This document shows positions 44,471 through 56,200 of a DNA stretch of 64,000 nucleotides, one piece after another; position 1 is the first letter of the stretch; each line of letters opens with the position of its first letter. Made by a program: the position numbers and the translations under genes. The notes below the pieces were generated by a model. The model was not told the DNA's origin, made no database searches, and saw nothing but the letters and a program-made list of their open reading frames with translations. Source of the DNA: Sphingobacteriia bacterium (lineage in GTDB: Bacteria > Bacteroidota > Bacteroidia > Bacteroidales > UBA7960); the NCBI GenBank assembly GCA_011390785.1, contig JAABRR010000009.1, positions 1-64,000 on the forward strand, read 5' to 3'.

Positions 44471-46051
44471 ATGTTGGTAAAAACCACAGGTTTCATTTCA
44501 GCAATACTATTTTGCGTAAACATCACCATACTGGCAATAAGTGTGAAAATGAATGGATTTGATAGTCAAACCCGCGTTTTGGTTACCGAATTTGGTGCCG
44601 TACCCAATGGCCAGGTTTTAAATACTGTAGCTATACAGGCCGCCATTGATTATGCATCGGAAGAGTTGAAGGGCGGAACAGTGGTCTTCCCCCAGGGCAA
44701 ATGGCTTTCCGGCAGCCTGATCCTGAAAAGTAACGTAACGCTTTACCTGGAAGAAGGAGCCATATTGCTGGGGAGTGTAAATCCCGATGATTATCAGAAG
44801 CTGGAAATGGAGGGTGCACCCATTGCGCGAAAAGCAGAGGACAATTCAAGGCTGGCATTACTGCTTGCATTCAATCAGAGCAACATTGCTGTCAAAGGCA
44901 GAGGTACCATTGATGGCCGGGGTCGTGAACTGGCTCTGACCATCGACAGCCTGCATCATACAGGTGAGAAAATCGACCCCAACTACAATACCTGGAGTAA
45001 CCGACCCTCTGAAACAGCACGTCCCAAGATCATAAATTTTATGATGTGCGATAATGTAAATATTGCTGATGTTACCATAAGAAATTCTGCCTGTTGGGTA
45101 CAAACCTACGAACTCTGCACCCATCTGACCATTGAAGGTATTACGGTTGAAAGTCGTGCATTTTGGAATAACGATGGAATAAATATCGTAGATTGCAAAA
45201 ATGTGGTTGTATCTGACTGCGACATTAATTCGGCTGACGATGGTATTTGCCTAAAATCATATTATCCGGGATACTACAACGATAGTATTCTGATAGAAAA
45301 TTGCACTGTTCGCTCCAGCGCCAGTGCTGTTAAGTTTGGCACAGCATCTATTGGCGGTTTTCGTAATGTGGTGATAAACAACATCCGTGTTTTTGATACA
45401 TTTCGCTCTGCCATAGCAATCGAAAGTGTTGATGGTGGCTTTATCGAAAATGTTACCGTTTCAAACATATTTGCAAGCAATACCGGCAATGCTCTTTTCA
45501 TAAGGCTGGGCCATAGATATGGAGAAAAGCCCGGTTCGATAAAAAATGTTACAATACGAAACATGGAAGTTCAGGTGCCTTTTGGCCGCCCCGACGAAAA
45601 CTATGACATGCGGGGGCCTGCCTTACCCTTTTTTCACAACCAGTTTCCAGCCCCAATCACTGGTATCCCCGATGCTGCCCTTGAAAACATTACCCTTGAA
45701 AACATTACCATTCGATATCCCGGCAGGGCTTCTAAAGGGATGGCCTATATTCCTTTATGGCGCCTGGATGAGGTCCCCGAAAAAATACAGGATTATCCGG
45801 AGTATTCCATGTTTGGTGAGTTGCCCTCGTGGGGATTTTATGTGCGCCATGTAAAGGGATTAACCATGAAAAACATTACCCTGAGACTTGATGATGAAGA
45901 CTACCGGCCTGCTATGATTTTTGACAACGTTTCAAATCTTAAGTTGGAAAAAATTGAATTGCCAGACTACAATCATGGGGAGATCATACTTAAAAACACC
46001 AATAGTATCCATCTGGATGATTATTTACGAAATACAACCTTAGAATTCTGA
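44471..46051 (+). CDS. GH28-family polygalacturonase-like enzyme
   Basis: A 526-residue protein with an N-terminal signal/anchor and a right-handed beta-helix. FGAVPNGQVLNTVAIQAAID and FPQGKWLSGSLILKSNVTLYLEEGAILLGS are the standard GH28 opening. The active site region has FWNNDGINI and SADDGICLKS, giving the Asp residues of GH28. The usual GHG motif is replaced by SSASAVKFGTAS, common in Bacteroidota members acting on modified pectins. The start at 44471 follows a short leader after the MITE. It opens the second polysaccharide locus with GH43 just behind. Likely acts on galacturonan or a related side chain. Confidence 0.85.
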   Translation: MLVKTTGFISAILFCVNITILAISVKMNGFDSQTRVLVTEFGAVPNGQVLNTVAIQAAIDYASEELKGGTVVFPQGKWLSGSLILKSNVTLYLEEGAILLGSVNPDDYQKLEMEGAPIARKAEDNSRLALLLAFNQSNIAVKGRGTIDGRGRELALTIDSLHHTGEKIDPNYNTWSNRPSETARPKIINFMMCDNVNIADVTIRNSACWVQTYELCTHLTIEGITVESRAFWNNDGINIVDCKNVVVSDCDINSADDGICLKSYYPGYYNDSILIENCTVRSSASAVKFGTASIGGFRNVVINNIRVFDTFRSAIAIESVDGGFIENVTVSNIFASNTGNALFIRLGHRYGEKPGSIKNVTIRNMEVQVPFGRPDENYDMRGPALPFFHNQFPAPITGIPDAALENITLENITIRYPGRASKGMAYIPLWRLDEVPEKIQDYPEYSMFGELPSWGFYVRHVKGLTMKNITLRLDDEDYRPAMIFDNVSNLKLEKIELPDYNHGEIILKNTNSIHLDDYLRNTTLEF

Positions 46052-46092
46052 TTCGGTTAAACCTTATTTTAAATTTCAAATTACGAGTAAGA

Positions 46093-47442
46093 ATGAGATA
46101 TTTTAAAAGCATTATTGTTTCGACTTTCTTAATTTTTTTGTTTCCTGATTTTGATGTTCATGCCCAAAAGCCGCTGATGGATCATATTTTTGCTGCTGAT
46201 CCTTCGGCCCACATATGGCCCAATGATCCCAATACATTATGGCTATATACCTCACATGATATTCCGGGCACCAATCATCACGCAACCATGTTCGGGTACC
46301 ATGTATTTTCAACCACCGATCTGGTAAACTGGATCGATCATGGCAGGGTGTTGTCGGTGAATGATGTGGATTGGGCCGTTAGCCACGCCTGGGCCATTGA
46401 TGCGGTTTATCGCAACGGGCAGTATTACCTGGTGTATTGCATGATCGAAACGGCAACGGGTATGTTCAGAACCGGCCTGGCTGTAAGCGATTTGCCCCAG
46501 GGTCCTTTTACCGATATCGGTTTTATACAAGGGGTTGATTGGGGGCAGGACCCGGCTTTGTTTGTTGATGATGATAATACCCCATATCTATTCTGGGGAT
46601 CAGGAGGAAGATGCCATGCCGTGCAACTTACCGATGATTTGATGGCTGCCATACCCGAAACACGCGTAGAGCTTACCAGCCAGCTCCCTGACGTATTCGA
46701 AGGCCCCTGGGTGCACACTTACCAAGGAAAATACTACTTATCTTATCCGGGATTACCCAATGGTAACTGGCCGCAACATTACTATTATGCTGTAGCGGAT
46801 AAGCCGCTGGGTCCATACACCTACAAAGGGGTTTTTATTTCTGGCTTTACTGGGCAATCAGGTACTAATCACGGCTCGATTATTAAGTTTAAAGATCAAT
46901 GGATTGCCTTTTACCATGCAGCAATTGTATCAGGTGGCATGAGTGAAGTGCGCAATCTGATGGCCGATTTTCTTTTTTACAATGCCGATGGTAGCATACA
47001 GGAAATCGTGCCAGGCAACTTGAGTATTACCAACGGACAGGATACCCGGGTTAGCATATTATTGGAAGCTGAAAATGGAAAGGCCGCCGGGGGCAAACTG
47101 ACCGGAACACACGTAAGTAGTTCAACTACCGGCTATTCCGGCAGGGGCTATGTAACCGGTTTTGATGTAAGCCATGATAATGTATCGGTTCTGGCACAAG
47201 TGGCCAACGATTGCACTGCAAGGCTGATCGTTAGGTTGTCAGCCGATGATAACTTTACTGCCGATGTGCTTGTTGGTGTCAAAATGATGGACGGATGGGA
47301 AGGTACACCCATGAGGAAAACCAATGGATGGGAAGAAGTTGATCTTGGAATGATTGACTTGAAAGGCGGAGACAATATCATTAGATTCACATGTAAAAAA
47401 AATGTAAATTTGAAAGTTGACTGGTTTAAACTGGAGATGTAA
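46093..47442 (+). CDS. GH43 family enzyme with CBM6-like domain
   Basis: A 449-residue secreted protein: signal peptide, five-bladed propeller GH43 domain (~28-310) with FAADPSAHIW (general base Asp), WGQDPALFVDDDNTPYLFWG (second Asp) and VFEGPWVHTYQGKYYLSYPG (acid Glu), then a beta-sandwich of the CBM6 type (~325-449; LLEAENGKAAGGKLTG, VDWFKLEM). GH43 enzymes of this kind remove arabinose or xylose. It starts 41 bases after the GH28 gene and is followed 27 bases later by the second hybrid regulator, so the three are probably co-transcribed. Confidence 0.9.
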   Translation: MRYFKSIIVSTFLIFLFPDFDVHAQKPLMDHIFAADPSAHIWPNDPNTLWLYTSHDIPGTNHHATMFGYHVFSTTDLVNWIDHGRVLSVNDVDWAVSHAWAIDAVYRNGQYYLVYCMIETATGMFRTGLAVSDLPQGPFTDIGFIQGVDWGQDPALFVDDDNTPYLFWGSGGRCHAVQLTDDLMAAIPETRVELTSQLPDVFEGPWVHTYQGKYYLSYPGLPNGNWPQHYYYAVADKPLGPYTYKGVFISGFTGQSGTNHGSIIKFKDQWIAFYHAAIVSGGMSEVRNLMADFLFYNADGSIQEIVPGNLSITNGQDTRVSILLEAENGKAAGGKLTGTHVSSSTTGYSGRGYVTGFDVSHDNVSVLAQVANDCTARLIVRLSADDNFTADVLVGVKMMDGWEGTPMRKTNGWEEVDLGMIDLKGGDNIIRFTCKKNVNLKVDWFKLEM

Positions 47443-47469
47443 CTATTCTGTTTACCAACACCTCTTCCA

Positions 47470-50400
47470 ATGATTAAACAGATTACAATAATATTTTTTT
47501 TTCTTACTATCTGCACTTTCTCCGGGTTGGCTTCTCAACCCGAAAGGTTATTATTTCAGGAGATAACATATGAGACAGGTTTGCCATTTGTCAGATGTTA
47601 TGGAATTTATCAGGACCCAAAGGGGTTTATATGGATGAGTTCCGATGTTGGATTGCACAGATATGACGGCAATGAATTCAAAAGCTACATCCATAACAAG
47701 GATGATGAAAACTCCTTGCGGGAGGGGAGGGTAAACTCAACATTTATTGATAGCAGGAATAATTTCTGGGTTGCTACAGCTTCAGGTGTTAATCGTTTTC
47801 TGGAAGATGAGAACCGGTTTATACCTGTACCTATGATATATGAGCCAATTGGTATATCCAGTGAGTCAGCGCTGCGATTTTTTGAAAATGAACAAAATGA
47901 ACTCTATCTTCATTGCCATTTCTCCATTTACAAGTATGACCCAGATGCCGAAATTTTTAATCGGATAATTACCAATATTAGGGAGATTGACCAGGCTGAT
48001 TTTGTTTTTGAATCGTTGATTCAGTCGGGTGAAAATTTTGTTTTAGCTACCAGTGGCCGGGGTCTGGTTGTTTTTAACACTTCAAAGCATACGTTTAAAA
48101 GCTACGGCAGTCAGCAGATCGGATCTATGGTTGTTAGTCGGATATTCAGAAGTTCTTCCGGGCAGTTATGGATGGGGACAGATAATGGATTGGTGCTAAT
48201 CGATCAAATGGTAGATCTTTTTTCTGAAAAAGAAGTAGATTTTAGAAAGATAGAGGCTACACTTCATACAAGAATTACCGCCATTGCTGAAGATCAACAG
48301 GGTTATATCTGGGCTGCGAGTGATGGAAAAGGAATATTTCGGATCGATCCTGAATCAATGGATGTAATTAATTACCAGCACAATGGTGAGCCTGGAAACA
48401 TAATGAGTAATAAAGCACTGCTACTTTACATTGATAATCAGAACAATCTCTGGACCTTTTTCGGCAATTATGGCTTTAATGTTGCCAACCTCAATTATAA
48501 GGGTATTTTTAGAACCTATACCAGCAGTGCCAAAAGTGACTACCGTTTATCAGGTGATATAGTTACCTCATTTGTTGAAAATGACAAAAATGATTTTTGG
48601 ATTGGGACAGATGGGCATGGATTGAATTATTTTGATACCAGGCAGGATAAATTCATCCATTTTTTTGCTGATCCAAACAATCCCAATAGTCTTACATCCA
48701 ATGTTATTCTCTCTCTATATCTGGATAGTAATAAAATCTTGTGGATCGGTACCTTTCAGGGCGGGGTAAACCGTTATGATACTGAACGGGGACAATTTGA
48801 TTCTTTCATCCATGACGAGTCAGCCCGAAATTGTATTAGTGGAAATGATGTAATGTCTATTCTGGAAGATGATGATGGCAATCTGCTTTTTCTCACCAAC
48901 TCCAACGGCTTGAATATTTACAATCGAAGTACAGGGGTTTTCAGAATTATCAATTCAAATATTCAGGATAAAAAGAAGCTTAGTCATAACGGAGGCACTG
49001 TTTTATTTAAAGATCATGCCGGGAATATCTGGATCGGTACATATTACGGTCTCAACCGGATGGATGCAAAAACCAGAGACATCACCAAATACATTCATGA
49101 TCCCAATGATCCAGAGTCAATCAGCACATATTCAATTGATTGTATCTTTGAAGACTCTCAAAAGAGAATTTGGGTGGGCACTCCCAAAGGCTTAAATATG
49201 TTGGATAACCAAAGAGGTATATTTAAACGTTTCACAACCCTTGATGGCCTGCCTGATGATCAGATCAACAGTCTCATTGAAGATGATTTCGGATATTTAT
49301 GGATGGGTACCAACAAAGGGCTTTCGAAATTAGATCTGAATACTTTTGAGATAAAAAATTATGGTGATAATTATAACCTACCAGGGCATGTATTGGTACC
49401 ACGGGCGGCCATGAAATCAAGCAATGGCCTGCTGTATTTTGGTGGAAACCGTGGTTTTACAACCTTCAATCCCAACCAGGAAAATTTTATCATAGATCAG
49501 GCTCCTCTCTATTTTACCGATTTTAAAATATTTGATGAATCGGTGAAACCATTGCAGCAATTGAATGGTAGAGTTATTCTAACAAAGGATATTTCCAACA
49601 CCCAATCGATTACCATTCAGAATGTTCACCGTAGTTTTTCATTGACATTTTCTTCACTCGACTTTGCCAAAATCAGAAAAGCAGAGTTTTTTTATATGCT
49701 CGAGGGTTTTGATAATGAATGGCGAAAAACCACCACTCCGAACCGAACACTTTATTACACCAACCTTAATCCTGGTAAATACCGTTTAATCGTAAGATCG
49801 AACCCCTACGAAACCGGAATTCATGAAGAAAGAGTAGAAATGAATATCAGGATACTACCACCCTGGTATCAAACCTGGTGGGCCTATCTTTCTTACCTGA
49901 TTCTTTTTGCTTTGATAATATGGACCATAGCAGTAGTTAGTCTCAACCGGATCAAACTAACTCATAGCCTGTTTATCGAAAAAACACAGAAAGAACGGGA
50001 GATAGAGATAGGCAAAATAAAGGATAATTTTTATACCAGCATCACACATGAGTTCCGAACACCCCTAACCCTGGTATTGGGCCCGCTCGAAACTATTATT
50101 GAGCGATATAAGCATGATGATTTTTTATCGAACCATATCCAGCTGATCAAAAAAAATACTACCCGCCTGCTGGTATTGATCAATGAGTTACTCGATTTTA
50201 AAAAGCTGGAAGCCAAAGCAATGCATCTGAAGGTGGAGGAGTACAATTTTTCGGAGTTTTTGACTCAGATAGCGCAGAATTTCAAATCTTACTCCAACAG
50301 CCGAAACATCAACTTTACCATCGAAATACCTGATAACAAAATCATCCTTTGGTTTGACCGCAATAAACTTGAGAAAGTTTTTTACAACTTGTTGTCCAAT

Positions 50401-51609
50401 GCATTTAAATATACTCCTGATGGTGGATCAGTAAATTGTCGGTTGAAAACTCATTCTGATGATTTCGTTTCCGTTTCCATTTCTGATTCCGGCATAGGAA
50501 TCCCTGAAACTGAAATGGAAAACGTTTTTAATAAGTACTATTCGGCCCTCAATGCCATGGGATACCAAAGTACGGGTCTGGGTTTGTTCTTATCCAAGGA
50601 AATTATTGAATTACACAAGGGTGCGATCAATGCTAGCAATAACGAGGACGCTGGTGCTACTTTTGAAGTAATACTCAGGCCGGGCAACAGCCATTTTAAT
50701 AATGCTGATCTTGCTGGCAGTGGAACTTCAGGCTCCGGCTCCGATGATTTTGCTCTCGCTCCCAGCCTTTATCAAATGGATAATGATAATGAACAGATAG
50801 CGGAGTTTGATCCCGAAAATCCTGATTCAGATAAACCCATTGTACTTATTGTTGAAGACAATGAAGATGTGAGGTTTTTTATTAAAACGGAACTCAGTGC
50901 CGGTTACATTGTTCTTGAGGCTGTGGATGGGTTAAAGGGGCTGGAAATTGCCCGCGATAAAATTCCCGATCTCATCATATCTGATATTATGATGCCAAAA
51001 ATGGATGGCCGAACCCTTTGCCACGCCTTAAAGAGCGATGAACTTACCAGTCATATCCCCATCATTATGCTTACGGCTCTTTCTGATATCGAAAACCGAA
51101 TTGCAGGACTGGAGATGGGTGCCGACTCTTACATCTCAAAACCTTTTCACCCCCGACATCTGCATATTAGAATTAAAAAACTACTCCAGCTAAGAATGGT
51201 ATTGCAGGATAAATACAGCAACCAGCTCGAGCCCGGTAATTCGGCTTTTACCTATACCGCTGGCGAAGTTGAAAAGCTATCAGCTGATGAGCTGTTTTTT
51301 CAGCGGTTGGTGAAAACGATCGAAAACAATATTTCTGATTCCAACTACCAGGTGGATGATTTATGCCACGAAATTGGGATGAATTACCTGCAACTCTACC
51401 GAAAAGTAAAGGCAATTACAGATATGTCCATTAAGCAGTTTATCCAAAATATCAAAATGCAACGAGCTGCAAAAATGCTCGAATCGGGTAAATTTAACAT
51501 CTCTGAAGTGGCCTATGATGTGGGTTTTTCTTCTCCTGCCTATTTCTCCGAAACTTTTAAAAAGCATTTCTCCATCACACCCACTGAATATATCCGTAAG
51601 TCGGGTTAG
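47470..51609 (+). CDS. hybrid two-component system protein 2 (sensor kinase, receiver, AraC regulator)
   Basis: A 1379-residue one-chain regulator. Signal peptide; Reg_prop propellers to ~700 (IWMSSDVGLHRYDGNE, LWIGTFQGGVNRYD, LWMGTNKGLSKLD); Y_Y_Y domain ~735-800; membrane helix near 810-830 (YLSYLILFALIIWTIAVVSL); HisKA with His860 in SITHEFRTP; ATPase with NLLSNAFKYTP, DSGIGIP, STGLGLFL; receiver with Asp1172 in ISDIMMPKMDG and SKPFHP; AraC HTH (VAYDVGFSSPAYFSETFKKHF). Same build as the regulator at 25401 but clearly diverged, so it should sense a different oligosaccharide. Co-located with GH28/GH43 upstream and six more glycan genes downstream. Confidence 0.95.
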   Translation: MIKQITIIFFFLTICTFSGLASQPERLLFQEITYETGLPFVRCYGIYQDPKGFIWMSSDVGLHRYDGNEFKSYIHNKDDENSLREGRVNSTFIDSRNNFWVATASGVNRFLEDENRFIPVPMIYEPIGISSESALRFFENEQNELYLHCHFSIYKYDPDAEIFNRIITNIREIDQADFVFESLIQSGENFVLATSGRGLVVFNTSKHTFKSYGSQQIGSMVVSRIFRSSSGQLWMGTDNGLVLIDQMVDLFSEKEVDFRKIEATLHTRITAIAEDQQGYIWAASDGKGIFRIDPESMDVINYQHNGEPGNIMSNKALLLYIDNQNNLWTFFGNYGFNVANLNYKGIFRTYTSSAKSDYRLSGDIVTSFVENDKNDFWIGTDGHGLNYFDTRQDKFIHFFADPNNPNSLTSNVILSLYLDSNKILWIGTFQGGVNRYDTERGQFDSFIHDESARNCISGNDVMSILEDDDGNLLFLTNSNGLNIYNRSTGVFRIINSNIQDKKKLSHNGGTVLFKDHAGNIWIGTYYGLNRMDAKTRDITKYIHDPNDPESISTYSIDCIFEDSQKRIWVGTPKGLNMLDNQRGIFKRFTTLDGLPDDQINSLIEDDFGYLWMGTNKGLSKLDLNTFEIKNYGDNYNLPGHVLVPRAAMKSSNGLLYFGGNRGFTTFNPNQENFIIDQAPLYFTDFKIFDESVKPLQQLNGRVILTKDISNTQSITIQNVHRSFSLTFSSLDFAKIRKAEFFYMLEGFDNEWRKTTTPNRTLYYTNLNPGKYRLIVRSNPYETGIHEERVEMNIRILPPWYQTWWAYLSYLILFALIIWTIAVVSLNRIKLTHSLFIEKTQKEREIEIGKIKDNFYTSITHEFRTPLTLVLGPLETIIERYKHDDFLSNHIQLIKKNTTRLLVLINELLDFKKLEAKAMHLKVEEYNFSEFLTQIAQNFKSYSNSRNINFTIEIPDNKIILWFDRNKLEKVFYNLLSNAFKYTPDGGSVNCRLKTHSDDFVSVSISDSGIGIPETEMENVFNKYYSALNAMGYQSTGLGLFLSKEIIELHKGAINASNNEDAGATFEVILRPGNSHFNNADLAGSGTSGSGSDDFALAPSLYQMDNDNEQIAEFDPENPDSDKPIVLIVEDNEDVRFFIKTELSAGYIVLEAVDGLKGLEIARDKIPDLIISDIMMPKMDGRTLCHALKSDELTSHIPIIMLTALSDIENRIAGLEMGADSYISKPFHPRHLHIRIKKLLQLRMVLQDKYSNQLEPGNSAFTYTAGEVEKLSADELFFQRLVKTIENNISDSNYQVDDLCHEIGMNYLQLYRKVKAITDMSIKQFIQNIKMQRAAKMLESGKFNISEVAYDVGFSSPAYFSETFKKHFSITPTEYIRKSG

Positions 51610-51858
51610 TCATTTCTGCATTCATTTGAGCGGTTTGATAAGTTTCTTATTGATTAATGAAAATTTATCAGAAGACAAACCATCCCCTTTAAGTTATTTT
51701 TGCATTTGATGATGCTGGATAATGACTTGTTAGGTCAGGTGTTAGGTCGTTGGTTTGGCGTAGTAATACATGTATCTGTTTTGTTGGAAATAAATCAGTT
51801 TATATAATAAATCAGTTTGAAAACCTTCCAAATCATACACACACTTCTTTAATCACCT

Positions 51859-53151
51859 ATGGAAAGACGAAATTTTATTAAAAAACTAACAGTGGCATCA
51901 GCCGCAGCAAGTGTATCCGGAACAGTTAACGCAGCCATTACTACTATGATAAAATCAGACATGAATTTTTCTGACCAAAAGACCGGATTTGTGGCTCCTC
52001 GGGCCATTACCATGTGGGATTTCTCCTGGCTCGAACGGCGTTGGCCCGGAGCCGGTTACGAGAATTGGGATGTGGCCTTAAGCCAGTTGAAGGAGCGAGG
52101 CTACAATGCAGTGCGTATCGACGCCTACCCACACCTTCTGGCCGAAGGGGCAGAGAAAGAATGGACCCTTAAAGAAGTATGGAGCATTCAGAACTGGGGA
52201 AGCCCCGATATTGTGAAGGTGAAAATACAGCCATACCTTAATGAATTTATTGCTACCTGCAAAAAGTATGATATTAAGGTGGGTCTTTCTTCCTGGTTTC
52301 GTGAAGATATAGATAATACCCGCATGAAAATAACCACACCCGAAAAACACGCCGAAATTTGGCTCAAAACCCTTGATTCAGTAAAAAAGGCCGGTGTACT
52401 CGATAATGTAATGTTTGTTGATTTCTGTAACGAGTGGCCAGGTAGTTTATGGGCGCCATTCTTTGAAAACGATCCGCCCAATCTCACCTGGGGTTACTGG
52501 CACACCCAAAAATCAATGCAATGGATGAAAACATCGGTAGAAATACTTCGGCGGGAATATCCTGATATGCCTATTAATTATTCATTTGACAACTTTGATG
52601 TAGAAAAATATTCAGAACGGGATCTTTCATTTTTCGACTTTGCCGAACATCATATCTGGATGGTTAAGGGCAACAACAATGAATTTTACAGAGAAATAAA
52701 AAACCGCAGCGAAGCAGCCGGAAGGCCTGTAGATATCGACGGCCTTTTTTCCAACCAGGTGTATAAAAACCTGGTGGCCGAAGGAGAAAAGCTATATTAC
52801 GAAAAACCTGACTACTGGAAAAACCTAATGGTTGATTTTGTGCAACGAACTGCCTTACATGCCGGCAAAGCCGGGCTTCCGCTTGTAACTACCGAGTGTT
52901 GGGGTATTGTGGATTATAAAGACTGGCCATTACTATCGTGGGACTGGGTAAAAGAATTATGTGCATTGGGTACCACTACAGCTGCTCAGACCGGAGGATG
53001 GATGGCTATTGCCACCAGTAACTTCTGCGGGCCTCAGTTTGTGGGTATGTGGCGTGATATAGACTGGCATCTTGAGTTGACACAAATAATCAAATCATCA
53101 ACCATTAAACCCGAATTGGTAAATGATAAAATCAGAAATGCCCTGGTATAG
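51859..53151 (+). CDS. GH5-like (clan GH-A) glycoside hydrolase with Tat signal
   Basis: A 430-residue protein. The N-terminus MERRNFIKKLTVASAAASVSG has the twin-arginine motif RRNFIKK and a mild hydrophobic stretch, so export by Tat in folded form is predicted. The barrel carries FVDFCNEWPG (acid/base Glu) and LVTTECWG (nucleophile Glu), plus YNAVRIDAYPHLLA, consistent with GH5 or a close cellulase-like family. WMAIATSNFCGPQF near the end is typical of this group. Tat signals are unusual among polysaccharide-locus enzymes. Subfamily and substrate unknown. Confidence 0.82.
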   Translation: MERRNFIKKLTVASAAASVSGTVNAAITTMIKSDMNFSDQKTGFVAPRAITMWDFSWLERRWPGAGYENWDVALSQLKERGYNAVRIDAYPHLLAEGAEKEWTLKEVWSIQNWGSPDIVKVKIQPYLNEFIATCKKYDIKVGLSSWFREDIDNTRMKITTPEKHAEIWLKTLDSVKKAGVLDNVMFVDFCNEWPGSLWAPFFENDPPNLTWGYWHTQKSMQWMKTSVEILRREYPDMPINYSFDNFDVEKYSERDLSFFDFAEHHIWMVKGNNNEFYREIKNRSEAAGRPVDIDGLFSNQVYKNLVAEGEKLYYEKPDYWKNLMVDFVQRTALHAGKAGLPLVTTECWGIVDYKDWPLLSWDWVKELCALGTTTAAQTGGWMAIATSNFCGPQFVGMWRDIDWHLELTQIIKSSTIKPELVNDKIRNALV

Positions 53152-53272
53152 TTTTACTTTTCACCTTTGGAATACCCATTTATCAACGTTTTGATAGTGC
53201 CAGAAATTCTCTTTTTAATCCTAAACTTCATGCAAAACAATTTTTGTCAATAATACTTTAAAACCGCTTAAC

Positions 53273-56200
53273 ATGAAAAATTTGACCAGAATTTTGTTCT
53301 TTTTAAGTTTAATGCTTATCTCATCCAAAATCTTTGTGCAAACGATTGAACCATACATCCGGGTAGATCAGTTTGGATATCGCCCGGGTGATGGTAAAGT
53401 GGCTGTAATTGCCGATCCTATTATTGGGTTTAATGCCGACGATGAATTTATTCCGGGAGAACTCTATCAGGTTCGCTCTGCCGATGACCATTCAGTGGTT
53501 TTTGAAGGTACCCCGGAGGTATGGAACAACGGCGCCACACATGAGCAATCAGGCGACCGCGGTTGGTGGTTCGATTTCAGCGAAGTATCCGAAGTGGGTA
53601 CCTATTACGTCTATGATGTAAGCCAGGATAGACGATCATATGATTTTGAAATCAACCCCGATGTATATAAAAACATGCTGAAAGCATCTACAAAAATGTT
53701 TTACTACCAGCGGCTTGGCATCGAAAAAGATGCTTTATATGTGGGCGAACAATGGGCCGATGGCTACCAGCAACCCATGGATTCGGTATGCCGGGACATC
53801 TTCGACCAGGATAACTCTGATAAAATCCGCGACCACAGGGGTGGCTGGATGGATGCAGGTGATCAGAACAAGTACACCACTTTTACCGTACAACCGGTAC
53901 ACCAGTTGCTAAGTGCCTATACCCTGAATACGGAAGTATTTACCGATGATTTTGATATACCGGAATCGGGCAATGGTATTCCAGATATCCTTGACGAAGT
54001 TAAATGGCAGCTGGAATGGCTAATGAGAATGCAGGATACTGTAGATGGAGGAGCCTACATCAAAATGGGGGGACAGGTAAGCTTTCCACTTAGCCAGGAT
54101 ACACATCCAAAATATTACTTTTCTCCCAAAAGTACGGCTGCCACTATTGTTATATCCAGTATGATGGCACATGCCTATCTGGTTTATAAAGACATTCCGG
54201 AGCTGGCTGATTTTGCCCTTGAGTGTAAGTCAAGAGCCCTAAAGGCATGGGAGTATTTTAACAGCAACCCTCTAAACGTAAATATTGACGATGGATCGCT
54301 GGGTGGAGGCAATGCCAACCGAAGTGAGGCCGTACAAAGGGCTGAGGCGCTTGTGGCTGCAATCTATCTGTTTGCTGCTACCGGTGAAGAAAGCTTTAAT
54401 GAATATATAATAGAGAATTACACCCCTCCCGGAAACTGGGGTATTTATGATACCCACCAGGCTTTGGCCCGTATTTATTACGCATTTCTGCCAAATGCCG
54501 ATCTCAGTTTAGCCATTAAAATCATTTCGCAAAAGGCCGATAGCCATACCAACAATGCCGGCGGTTGGACCAAATGGGATCCTACCAAAGATCTGTACCG
54601 TGCTTTTATGCCCAACCCCCAATACCATTGGGGAAGCAACCAACCCAAGGCCAATGTGGGTAATACACTAACACATTTTCTCAATTATTATATTTTGCCC
54701 GAAAAACGAACTGAGATCAAAGATCATGCATTGAATTTCCTGCATTATTTTCACGGAGTTAATCCCATGGGAATAACCTACCTCACCAATATGGAAGAGT
54801 TTGGTGCCGACAGTTGTGCAAAATTTGCATGGCATAAGTGGTTTAATCCAAACCATTGCCCTCCCGGATATATTCCCGGCGGACCCAATAAATATCATAA
54901 CATCGATCCATCATACCCGGGCGATTTTTCACCTCCGCAAAATCAACCCCATCAAAAATCTTTTAAAGACTGGGTTGATGATTGGCGCACATACCCCTGG
55001 GAAGTAACAGAACCTGCCATTTATTATCAGGCTGCTTATGTGCACCTGGTATCAAACTTCGCCAATGAACCAGAACAAACAACCTTTGAAATCGACAGCC
55101 TGGCCATTTTTTACATAGAAACTGATTCTTTGTATGCAAATGTTAAACGAACCCTCTACCTGCGCAAATATCCACTGGCTGCCTGGGATGCAAAAATTAC
55201 TTGGCACTCTTCTGATACACTAATGGCCACCGTTGACAGTCTGGGGGTTATAAAACCTTTGCAACCAGGCTCGGTGCAAATAAAAGCAATTGCCGAAAAC
55301 GGAGTAAGTGATTCGGTGATGGTGCATATTAAGGAATGCACATCCGTGCCCTTCCCCGATCAACCTCACCAGATACCCGGTACCATTGAATCAGAAGATT
55401 TTGACTTTGGTTGCAACACCTATTTTGATACTGATGCAGCCAATAGCGGTAAAGCTTACCGACCCGACGAAGGGGTGGACATCGAAGTAACCCAGGACGA
55501 CCGTGGGGTTTATAATGTTGGCTGGATCCATGCCGGCGAATGGATGAAATACAAGGTTAATGTTACTACTACTGATACCTATATTATTGATTGCAGGGTG
55601 GCAGCCATAAGGCCCTCCGAAATGAAAGTAGAATTTGATGAGGGAAATCAGTTCGATGTTTCTTTTTCACTCCCTCAATCAGGAGGTTATCAAAACTGGT
55701 ACAGCCATTATACCCCTCCCATTGAACTGGCACAGGGAGAAAACACCATGACGGTGACATTTTTAACAGATGGCTTTAATATCAATCACCTGGTTTTCCA
55801 TAAATATGTACCCGTTGAAAGTGTAGAAATTCAAACCGACACACTTAGTCTTTTGGTAGCCCAAACTGAAACTCTTGTGGCTAACGTTTTAGGAGCCGAA
55901 GGGGTTATTACTGAAGTAAATTGGTCAACATCTGAGCCCTTAATTGCTACGGTGGATAAATCCGGTGTGGTTACCGGCGTGGCCGAAGGCATTACATATG
56001 TAACAGCTACCAGCGCTGTTGATGGTTTAACCGATTCGGTTGTTGTTGTAGTAACCAAAGATTACACATCTGTGCCGAATCAAAAGGGTGCTTCCCCTCG
56101 TGTTTTCCCTAATCCGGTAACCAATGGAAAGTTTCAACTTGCTATACCCGAAGATGCTGCCAATCAACTCCTCGTTCGTATTACCGATATTATGGGGAAA

